Part shown: piece after piece, positions 1 through 5,414 of the stretch
Position numbering within the stretch: the stretch's first letter is position 1
How the letters are laid out: the number at the start of each line of letters is the position of its first letter
Origin: CAZIKB01 sp964539665
GTDB taxonomy: Bacteria; Zhuqueibacterota; Zhuqueibacteria; Oceanimicrobiales; Oceanimicrobiaceae
Direction of reading: 5' to 3'
Assembly: GCA_964539665.1 (NCBI GenBank)
Contig: CAZIKB010000230.1
Coordinates: 1 to 5,414 of the forward strand
Length of the DNA: 5,414 nt
Position numbers and translations under genes: made by a program
Notes under the pieces: generated by a model
What the model was told of the DNA's origin: nothing
The model's database searches: none
What the model saw: the letters and a program-made list of their open reading frames with translations, nothing else

Positions 1-42
1 ACTGCCGTTAGCAAAAATGCCTAGAGAGACATTCTGCACAGA

Positions 43-65
43 AAAGTTCGCGATTTGAGAACTTT
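43..65. promoter_or_regulatory. Inverted repeat, candidate HigA operator
   Basis: AAAGTTC at 43-49 and GAACTTT at 59-65 are perfect 7-bp reverse complements separated by 9 bp, with arm centres 16 bp apart. The dyad covers the proposed -33 element and part of the promoter spacer. HigA antitoxins and HigBA complexes are known to repress their own promoters by binding palindromes there. Assigning this dyad to HigA is an inference from its position. A short imperfect hairpin in the leader is a less likely alternative, since the dyad would lie upstream of the predicted transcript start. Confidence 0.45.
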
Positions 66-77
66 ATCATATCTTTG
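47..77 (+). promoter_or_regulatory. Candidate Bacteroidota-type promoter of higBA
   Basis: TATCTTTG at 70-77 matches the Bacteroidota -7 consensus TAnnTTTG exactly. TTCG at 47-50 lies 19 bp upstream, where a -33 box (TTTG/TTG) is expected, and has one mismatch. A transcript would start near 82-85. That leaves about a 10-nt leader before the ATG at 95 and puts the alternative TTG at 86 almost at the 5' end, so the ATG is favoured. The match is by eye to a known consensus; the transcription start is inferred. Confidence 0.5.
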
Positions 78-94
78 TTCTTAGATTGGGAACT

Positions 95-391
95 ATGAAG
101 CGAATATTTGCAAAAAGTACATTAAGAGAATTTTGGGAGAAACATCCTGATTCAGAGCAATACTTAAAAACTTGGTATGATACAGCCATGAATGCAGATT
201 GGAGGACACCAAATGATGTTAAACAGAGTTATGCGAACGCTAGTATCTTAAAGGATAGTAGGATTGTTTTTAATATAAAGGGCAATTCTTACCGATTGGT
301 TATAAAATTCAATTTTGATCATCAATTAGCTTTTGTTCGATTTATTGATACTCATTCAGATTATGATAAAATTGATGCTAATAATATTTAA
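95..391 (+). CDS. higB: HigB family type II toxin (mRNA interferase)
   Basis: This 98-residue protein belongs to the HigB_toxin branch of the RelE superfamily. These toxins bind the ribosome and cut mRNA during translation until neutralised by HigA. The family pattern runs the whole length: the N-terminal KRIFAKSTLREFWEKHPD stretch (2-19), DWRTPNDVK (35-43), the A-S-I-L-K segment (49-53), VFNIKGNSYRLV (58-69) and RFIDTHSDYDKID (82-94). The family usually has FIGTH at the last site; here it is FIDTH (Asp85). Length is normal for the family, so the gene looks intact. The in-frame TTG at 86 would add three residues, but ATG at 95 is preferred because the family begins at this methionine and the candidate promoter leaves little leader for the TTG. 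No clear Shine-Dalgarno site is visible. higA follows after 11 bp, the reversed toxin-first order typical of HigBA. Confidence 0.93.
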   Translation: MKRIFAKSTLREFWEKHPDSEQYLKTWYDTAMNADWRTPNDVKQSYANASILKDSRIVFNIKGNSYRLVIKFNFDHQLAFVRFIDTHSDYDKIDANNI

Positions 392-402
392 AATTTGTAG
401 TT

Positions 403-771
403 ATGGATTTAAACCCTATTAAAACAGAGGCAGATTATCGAGCCGCATTAAAAAGACTAGAAGAGATTTTTGATGTTCAGTTAGGTACACCTGAAAGTGA
501 TGAGCTAGATATACTTGGATTAATGGTTGATGACTACGAAAAGAAACATTACCCAATTGAATCACCAGACCCGATTGAAGCAATAAAAATCAGGATGGAA
601 GAGATGCATCTGAAACAAGTTGATTTGGTTCCGGAGATTGGTGGAAAGAGTAGAGTTTCTGAAATTCTGAATCGTAAACGTAAATTGACTGTTGATATGA
701 TTCGCAAATTAGCAGCCAGATTGAATTTATCGGCCGGATTACTAGTTAAGGATTATCAATTATTACGATGA
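403..771 (+). CDS. higA: HigA family antitoxin with XRE-type HTH domain
   Basis: This 122-residue antitoxin is the expected partner of the upstream toxin; it should bind and neutralise HigB and repress the module's promoter. Residues 5-55 form the family's N-terminal region, including the PIKTEADYRAAL stretch, GTPESDELD (28-36) and a KKHYPIESPDP segment (47-57). Residues 58-115 are a Cro/C1-type helix-turn-helix. Its recognition region, GKSRVSEILNRKRKLTVDMI (81-100), is strongly diagnostic of HigA proteins of the COG5499 type. The length is normal and no key part is missing. The gene starts 11 bp after the toxin's stop codon, so the two are surely co-transcribed. Its last 26 bases overlap, in another frame, the open stretch described at 776-904. 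Codons are AT-rich like the toxin's and unlike the operon to the right, consistent with transfer as a unit. Confidence 0.93.
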   Translation: MDLNPIKTEADYRAALKRLEEIFDVQLGTPESDELDILGLMVDDYEKKHYPIESPDPIEAIKIRMEEMHLKQVDLVPEIGGKSRVSEILNRKRKLTVDMIRKLAARLNLSAGLLVKDYQLLR

Positions 772-775
772 AACT

Positions 776-904
776 GATAAATACAGAAACTTTGGTGGCA
801 TTATAAATGAAGAGGATTACCTCATCACCCCAGATGAGAAACGGCTGCTCGGAAGCAAAAAGAAACCCATGCTTATTGAAGAAATTGAGGAATTGAGGAA
901 ATAA
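776..904 (+). pseudogene. 3' remnant of an unrecognised gene
   Basis: The frame with codons at 776, 779 and so on is open from a stop at 743-745 to TAA at 902-904. From about 794 it reads like genuine protein: GGIINEEDYLITPDEKRLLG, then SKKKPMLIEEIEELRK and the stop. The product is hydrophilic with a charged, probably helical tail. Codons such as CTC, ACC, CGG, CTG and CCC are GC-richer than those of higA and resemble the peptidase gene downstream. The only ATG in this frame is at 869, leaving 11 codons, and no ribosome site is visible. The reading is that the 3' end of an older gene was left when the HigBA module replaced its front part. I do not recognise the family. A chance open frame is the alternative. 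The rest of the 772-959 gap holds only AT-rich leader sequence. Confidence 0.45.
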
Positions 905-920
905 AACCGCAATATCTTTA
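893..920 (+). promoter_or_regulatory. Possible promoter of the peptidase operon
   Basis: TATCTTTA at 913-920 matches the Bacteroidota -7 box TAnnTTTG at all but the last base. A TTG at 893-895 lies 17 bp upstream, slightly closer than the usual 19-21 bp. A transcript would begin near 927, giving a leader of roughly 30 nt before the ATG at 960. AAtaTTTG at 924-931 is a weaker alternative -7 box with no -33 partner. Such matches are common in AT-rich DNA, so this is tentative. Confidence 0.25.
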
Positions 921-959
921 TAAAATATTTGGAACATCATCTTTTAAAAAATTAAATAC

Positions 960-3218
960 ATGAATAAAACAATCCTCAAAAATGTATTAATCCAGGTTTT
1001 AACCTTGATTATCATTCTTTTTTCAACTATCCCCGGTCAAAGCCAGCAAAGCCTGCTTACACTCGAAGACATCTATGTAAACCACACCTATTCCCCGAAA
1101 AGGTTTGGTCCGGTTAAATGGTATATAAACGGTGATGGATATACTTCGTTGGAGCAATCGGCAGATAAGCAGGGTACTGACATTGTGCTGTACCAAACAA
1201 AGTCGGGCGCCAGAGAAATACTGGTTTCCGCCTCCCTTTTAGTCCCACAGGGAAAAGATAAACCGCTTTGGATAAACAACTACCAATTTTCAAAAGATGG
1301 CAATTACCTTATGGTTTTTACTAATACAAAAAGGGTTTGGAGGGATCACACCCGTGGCAATTATTGGATTTTAAATATTCATACCGGGAAACTTTCCCAA
1401 ATAGGACGCAATTTGCCGCCTTCTACTTTGATGTTTGCCAAATTCTCACCCGACAGCAAACAAGTTGCCTACGTTTCAGAAAAGAACATTTTTATGGAAG
1501 ATATTTCAAGTGGCAAGATGCAACAACTAACATTTGAAGGCAAAGATAACATCAGCAACGGAACAACAGATTGGGCCTACGAGGAAGAGTTTGCCCTGCG
1601 CGACGCTTTCAGATGGAGCAACGACAGTAAAAAAATTGCCTTTTGGCAAATCAACACCGAAGGGGTGGGTATTTTCACCTTGATAAATAACCTCGATTCG
1701 GTTTATGCCGAGACAATCCCTTTTGCCTATCCCAAGGTGGGCACTACCAATCCTGAAGCAAAAATTGGCGTGATAAATTTAAATAATAAGCAAATTACCT
1801 GGATGAAAATAGAGGGCGACAAGAGAAACAACTACCTGCCACGGATGGAATGGACTGTCAGGCCCAATGAACTGGTTATCCAACAAATAAACCGGAAACA
1901 AAACAAAAATAATATTATCGTCGCGGATGCTGAAACAGGCTTGACAAAAGTAATCTTTACTGAAGAAACTGCGTCGTGGACCGAGACTGTTGATGATTTG
2001 ACATGGGTAAACGGCGGAAAGGAATTTACCTGGAAAAGCGACCGGAGTGGTTGGCTGCACCTCTATTTGGTTTCATCGGACGGAAATAATTTACAACAGA
2101 TTACAAGAGGAGATTTTGAGGTCACCCAGTCACTTGGCATCGATGAAAAAACCGGATATGCATACTTTATAGCCTCTCCTGACAAGCCCACACAACGCTA
2201 TCTGTACAAAATAAAAATTGATGGAAAAGGACAGCCCGAAAGGCTTTCCCCCGAAGACCAAACGGGGCATCATCATTACAATATCTCCCCCGGTAAAAAA
2301 TATGCCATCCACACTTTTTCAAATCACAATTCACCGCCTGTTATCGATATTATCAGGCTTAAAGACCATAAGTTAATCCGGACTTTGGAAGACAACAATG
2401 CGCTGAAACAAAAGTTTGCCAACCTTAACATTCAGTTAAAAGAATTTTTCAGAATCCCCGTAGAGGACAGCCTTGTGCTTGATGCCTATATGGTTAAGCC
2501 CCCCGATTTTGACCCCGGTAAAAAGTACCCCGTAATTTTTTACGTGTATGGCGAACCTGCCGGCACAACAGTTCAGGACAAATGGTCGGGAAATGATTTG
2601 TGGGATTATTTTCTGTCGCAGCAAGGATATATTGTAGTAAGTGTTGACAACCGCGGAACTAAAGTGCCAAGAGGAAGGGAGTGGAAAGAAAGTATCTACA
2701 AGAAAATTGGTATCGTAGCCCCTTTCGACCAGGCAGCTGCAGCAAAATACATAATGAACAAATGGGATTATATCGACAAAGATAGGATAGGCATCTGGGG
2801 ATGGAGCGGCGGTGGCTCCATGACACTTAATTGCATGTTCCGCTTCCCGGAAATTTATAAAACGGGAATCGCGATTTCGTTTGTCAGCAATCAGAAACTT
2901 TATGACTCTTTCTACCAGGAAAGATATATGGGACAAGTTGAAGACAATGAAGAAGCTTACAAAGAAGGCAGCCCTTTTACACATTCCGCCGGATTGGAAG
3001 GAAACCTTTTATTAATTTACGGATCGGGCGACGACAATTGCCATTATCAAAATTTAGAAGTGCTTGCTGATAAACTGATAAAAGAAAACAAATACTTTAC
3101 CATGATAGAATATCCTATGCGGACTCATGCCATTAGGGAGAGAGAAGGAACAACGATTCATTTAAGAACTTCAATGTATAAATACTTTTTACAAAACCTG
3201 CCGGCTGGCGGTAAATAA
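960..3218 (+). CDS. Exported S9B dipeptidyl-peptidase IV
   Basis: This 752-residue serine peptidase of family S9 should remove N-terminal X-Pro or X-Ala dipeptides from peptides in the periplasm. Residues 1-28 are a signal peptide: basic start, hydrophobic core 9-24, likely cleavage after GQS. A DPP IV beta-propeller (about 90-450) carries DWAYEEE (204-210); Glu209 and Glu210 match the human Glu205/206 pair that holds the substrate amino terminus. The alpha/beta-hydrolase domain (about 495-748) has oxyanion Tyr530 in YVYGEP, nucleophile Ser616 in GWSGGGSM, Asp691 in GSGDDN, Asn693, and His723 in MRTHAI. Tyr648 and Tyr652 match the human S1-pocket tyrosines 662 and 666. The full triad and normal length indicate an active enzyme. 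One oddity is Gly617 in place of the usual Tyr after the serine. The ATG at 960 follows an in-frame TAA at 945-947, so the start is secure. It heads a three-gene operon. Confidence 0.93.
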   Translation: MNKTILKNVLIQVLTLIIILFSTIPGQSQQSLLTLEDIYVNHTYSPKRFGPVKWYINGDGYTSLEQSADKQGTDIVLYQTKSGAREILVSASLLVPQGKDKPLWINNYQFSKDGNYLMVFTNTKRVWRDHTRGNYWILNIHTGKLSQIGRNLPPSTLMFAKFSPDSKQVAYVSEKNIFMEDISSGKMQQLTFEGKDNISNGTTDWAYEEEFALRDAFRWSNDSKKIAFWQINTEGVGIFTLINNLDSVYAETIPFAYPKVGTTNPEAKIGVINLNNKQITWMKIEGDKRNNYLPRMEWTVRPNELVIQQINRKQNKNNIIVADAETGLTKVIFTEETASWTETVDDLTWVNGGKEFTWKSDRSGWLHLYLVSSDGNNLQQITRGDFEVTQSLGIDEKTGYAYFIASPDKPTQRYLYKIKIDGKGQPERLSPEDQTGHHHYNISPGKKYAIHTFSNHNSPPVIDIIRLKDHKLIRTLEDNNALKQKFANLNIQLKEFFRIPVEDSLVLDAYMVKPPDFDPGKKYPVIFYVYGEPAGTTVQDKWSGNDLWDYFLSQQGYIVVSVDNRGTKVPRGREWKESIYKKIGIVAPFDQAAAAKYIMNKWDYIDKDRIGIWGWSGGGSMTLNCMFRFPEIYKTGIAISFVSNQKLYDSFYQERYMGQVEDNEEAYKEGSPFTHSAGLEGNLLLIYGSGDDNCHYQNLEVLADKLIKENKYFTMIEYPMRTHAIREREGTTIHLRTSMYKYFLQNLPAGGK

Positions 3219-3223
3219 TATTT

Positions 3224-3229
3224 AGGAGA
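3224..3229 (+). promoter_or_regulatory. Shine-Dalgarno site of the cyclodeaminase-family gene
   Basis: AGGAGA lies 11 nt before the ATG at 3241, inside the 22-bp gap after the peptidase stop. It is the only clear Shine-Dalgarno match in the window, and its spacing is somewhat long. An in-frame TAG at 3223-3225 overlaps it, so no earlier start is possible. Confidence 0.55.
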
Positions 3230-3240
3230 AAAAACATAGT

Positions 3241-4209
3241 ATGAGTGACAGAGATTTTAAGGATATTAAACTGCTATCATCGGAAGAAATACAAAACTTG
3301 ATTAGCATGGGAGAAGCTATAAATGCCATGGAGCAGGCTTTTGCAAGTTTTTCTGATGGGTCCAGCCAGGTTCCACAGCGTTATGTTTCTGCTATCTGTA
3401 AGCTGGACTTGTTTTATAAACCGGCCTATAATGAAAAGTTGGAGAGGATAGCAGTAAAAATTATTACGCAAAAGAAAAGCGGAAACCTGCCGGGAATACC
3501 TGCCATTTTGGGTGTGGTTTTACTGTTGGATATAAAAACCGGTGCCATACTTGCTATTATGGATGGAGCATATATAACAGCCCTGCGAACCGGTGCGGCC
3601 GGAGGAATAGCCACAAAAATGCTCGCCCGCAAAGATACAGAGTCAGTGGCTGTATTTGGTTGCGGCGTTCAGGGAAAAACTCAGTTGGAAGCCGCTTGTA
3701 ATGTAAGATCAATAAAACGAGCCTTGTTGTACGATCATAATACAGATGCTGCGAATAAATTCAAAACTGAAATGGAAGGAAAACTGAACATTTCTATTAG
3801 TGTTGAGAAAAATCTGGATTATTTAAAACAGGCAGGTATTATATGTACTGCAACAAATTCTGAAAAACCATTGTTTCACCTGAAAGACATTTCCAAAGGT
3901 GTTCATATAAATGCTATTGGTTCATACAAACCCAATATGCAGGAGCTTGATCCTTTCATAATAAAAAACGGGAAACTGTTGGTGGATTCGCGGGAATCAG
4001 TCCTGAAAGAATCAGGAGATTTGATAAAGCCGATTAGTGAACACATTTTTACCCATGCCGTTATTGAAGCAGAAATTGGGGAACTGATCAACAAAAAAGC
4101 TAGCGGACGGAGAAATGATGATGAAATAACGATTTTTAAAAGTGTGGGACTGGGTGTTCAGGATTTGTTTTTGGCCAATTCAATATTTGAGAAGTATTCA
4201 CAACAATAA
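3241..4209 (+). CDS. Ornithine cyclodeaminase/mu-crystallin family NAD-dependent enzyme
   Basis: This 322-residue cytoplasmic enzyme belongs to the ornithine cyclodeaminase/mu-crystallin family (PF02423), whose members act as cyclodeaminases, alanine or other amino-acid dehydrogenases, or ketimine reductases. The substrate-binding residues correspond to Arg47 (in VPQRYVS), Lys73 (in AVKI) and Arg116 (in MDGAYITALRTGAAGG, 107-122). The Rossmann loop is GCGVQG (140-145), and Asp165 at the end of the second strand favours NAD(H) over NADP(H). In ornithine cyclodeaminase a catalytic Asp sits in GGDxP after HINAVG; here the segment is HINAIGSYKP (222-231) with Tyr229 at that place. True cyclodeaminase activity is therefore doubtful, and a dehydrogenase or imine reductase is more likely. 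Length is normal. The ATG is the first after an in-frame TAG. It sits 22 bp after the peptidase gene and 16 bp before serine dehydratase, which suggests a role in amino-acid catabolism. The exact substrate cannot be read from sequence. Confidence 0.88.
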   Translation: MSDRDFKDIKLLSSEEIQNLISMGEAINAMEQAFASFSDGSSQVPQRYVSAICKLDLFYKPAYNEKLERIAVKIITQKKSGNLPGIPAILGVVLLLDIKTGAILAIMDGAYITALRTGAAGGIATKMLARKDTESVAVFGCGVQGKTQLEAACNVRSIKRALLYDHNTDAANKFKTEMEGKLNISISVEKNLDYLKQAGIICTATNSEKPLFHLKDISKGVHINAIGSYKPNMQELDPFIIKNGKLLVDSRESVLKESGDLIKPISEHIFTHAVIEAEIGELINKKASGRRNDDEITIFKSVGLGVQDLFLANSIFEKYSQQ

Positions 4210-4225
4210 ATTTCTAATCTAACAG

Positions 4226-5414
4226 ATGAAATCAAAACATATACCAGGTATTTTTAACGATGTAATTGGCCCTGTTATGAGGGGACCATCCAGTTCGCAT
4301 ACCGCTGCTGCCCATAGAATTGGCAGCCTTATTAGGCAATCAGGAAAGTCGAATTTCACTAAAGTAATTGTGAAGTTCGACAGAACCAGTTCACTGGCCA
4401 CCACTTACCTGGGGCAGGGTTCAGCACTGGGGCTGGCAGGTGGTTTGCTGGGTTTGGAAATGACAAACGCTGAAATTATAAACTACGAGAAACATCTTGA
4501 AAACAGCAATTTCTCTATTGAATATATTGTAACTGATATTGAAAACAAACACCCTAATGCTTATCAAATCAACGTTCAATATCCTAAGGCGATAGATTTA
4601 AATATTTTGGCCATTTCAACCGGTGGCGGCATGTTCGAAATATTGGAATGGAATACGTTTAAAGTTTCAATAAAAGGTGATTTTTTTGAAAACCTATTGT
4701 TTTTTCAAAATGTAACAGAAGAAGATGTTTCCGAAATTAAACAAATTCTTAACACAAATTTTTCAGATTTCAAATTATCCAAATCACAAGATACTGATGG
4801 GAACTTACTGATGCATGTTAAATCCGGCAGCAGTTTGTGTAAAAAAATTGAAGACCTTCCCGGTCTGACAAAAACAGTAAACCGTAATTTTGAATTATTC
4901 CCAGTGATGCCAGCACCATCAGTTACTGAAATAAGCCTTCCTTTTACTACTGTGGATGAAATGCTGGAATTGGCAACACAGGAAAACCTGATTTTGTCTG
5001 ATTTGGCCATCATGTACGAAAGCGCCCTTACCGGTCTGGATGCCAGTTCCATCATGAAAAAAATGAAAGAAATTGTTCTTATCATAAAAAATTCTATTGA
5101 TGAAGGCTTAAAAGGTACCAGCTATCAAGATAGGATTTTGGGATCCCAGTCAACCCTAATTGAAACAGCAGAAAAAAAAGGCCTCATTAAAAAAACAATC
5201 AATAACACCATAATAGCCTTTACCAGTGCCATTATGGAAGTGAAAAGTTCGATGGGTGTTATTGTGGCTACCCCTACCGCCGGAAGTTGCGGAGTGGTTG
5301 GAGGGGCTTTGTTTGGTTCACTTCAGAAGCAGGAATTTGATTTGAACCAAGTTGCCAGGGCCTTCCTTGCAGCAGGGATTACCGGTGTTTTCATTGCAGG
5401 CAAATATACTTTCT
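4226..5414 (+). CDS. L-serine dehydratase, iron-sulfur, single chain (3' end cut by window)
   Basis: This enzyme converts L-serine to pyruvate and ammonia using an oxygen-sensitive [4Fe-4S] cluster. The first 396 residues are present and the frame is open to the window edge. The SDH beta domain comes first (about 5-150), with GPVMRGPSSSHTAAAHRIG (15-33) and STGGGM (131-136). A linker of roughly 85 residues (150-233), of no clear type but possibly ACT-like, follows. The SDH alpha domain starts near 240 and includes PTAGSCG (350-356), where Cys355 should be the first cluster ligand. The other ligand cysteines would lie beyond 5414. After Cys355 the sequence is GVVGG where many homologues have GVLPG or GIVPA. 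The beta-then-alpha fusion is the known single-chain form, as opposed to separate SdaAB and SdaAA subunits. ATG at 4226 follows an in-frame TAA at 4220-4222; no Shine-Dalgarno site is seen. The 16-bp gap means co-transcription with the gene before. Pyruvate made here could feed that neighbour. Confidence 0.9.
   Translation, partial: MKSKHIPGIFNDVIGPVMRGPSSSHTAAAHRIGSLIRQSGKSNFTKVIVKFDRTSSLATTYLGQGSALGLAGGLLGLEMTNAEIINYEKHLENSNFSIEYIVTDIENKHPNAYQINVQYPKAIDLNILAISTGGGMFEILEWNTFKVSIKGDFFENLLFFQNVTEEDVSEIKQILNTNFSDFKLSKSQDTDGNLLMHVKSGSSLCKKIEDLPGLTKTVNRNFELFPVMPAPSVTEISLPFTTVDEMLELATQENLILSDLAIMYESALTGLDASSIMKKMKEIVLIIKNSIDEGLKGTSYQDRILGSQSTLIETAEKKGLIKKTINNTIIAFTSAIMEVKSSMGVIVATPTAGSCGVVGGALFGSLQKQEFDLNQVARAFLAAGITGVFIAGKYTF

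Noticed and set aside
2..57. Open frame from the left edge to TGA at 56-58 as a tail of an upstream gene
   Set aside because: Only 18 codons, with no recognisable family sequence; chance cannot be excluded, and nothing upstream is visible.
768..806. ATG overlapping the higA stop (ATGA) opening a 12-codon frame
   Set aside because: It ends after 12 codons with no protein-like character; the coincidence of ATGA is not enough to call a coupled small gene.
911..929. AATAT...ATATT dyad as a possible terminator after higBA
   Set aside because: Arms are only 5 bp and pure A/T, with no following T-run; too weak for an intrinsic terminator.
746..940. 64-codon open frame on the - strand between higA and the peptidase gene
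   Set aside because: Its hydrophobic Phe/Ile-rich translation is what the complement of an AT- and Lys/Glu-rich + frame gives; the + frame reads more like protein.
2436..2984. 182-codon open frame on the - strand
   Set aside because: It lies antisense to the peptidase catalytic domain, whose frame is fully conserved; its translation has no family-like features.
4705..5085. 126-codon open frame on the - strand
   Set aside because: It is antisense to the serine dehydratase frame, which continues without a stop across it.

Overview
The window most likely comes from a member of the Bacteroidota. The genome is AT-rich and most leaders lack a Shine-Dalgarno site. A candidate -7 box of the Bacteroidota type (TAnnTTTG) precedes the first gene. 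The longest gene encodes an exported dipeptidyl-peptidase IV of a kind common in that phylum. This taxonomic call is an inference from style and gene content. No rRNA or marker gene is present.

Layout: all genes are on the + strand. The left part (about 1-771) is a complete, visibly AT-rich type II toxin-antitoxin module in the reversed HigBA order. higB (mRNA interferase toxin) comes first, followed 11 bp later by higA (XRE-type antitoxin). A candidate promoter and a perfect 7-bp inverted repeat lie just upstream and could be the site of HigA autorepression. Immediately after higA (about 776-904) is a short open stretch in another frame. It has GC-richer, gene-like codons but no proper start, and looks like the 3' end of an older gene cut off when the module arrived.

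The right part (960-5414) is a tightly packed three-gene operon with gaps of 22 and 16 bp. It contains an exported S9 dipeptidyl-peptidase IV, an NAD-dependent ornithine cyclodeaminase/mu-crystallin family enzyme, and a single-chain iron-sulfur L-serine dehydratase that runs off the right edge. Together they suggest peptide and amino-acid catabolism. The peptidase would trim X-Pro or X-Ala dipeptides in the periplasm. The dehydratase would convert serine to pyruvate and ammonia. The mu-crystallin-like enzyme would carry out an NAD(H)-linked imine/amino-acid reaction, possibly on pyruvate or a cyclic imine.

I did not find a convincing undescribed defence or mobile system. The points most worth a second look are the HigBA operator dyad, the gene remnant at the module's right edge, and the cyclodeaminase homologue, which lacks the catalytic aspartate.
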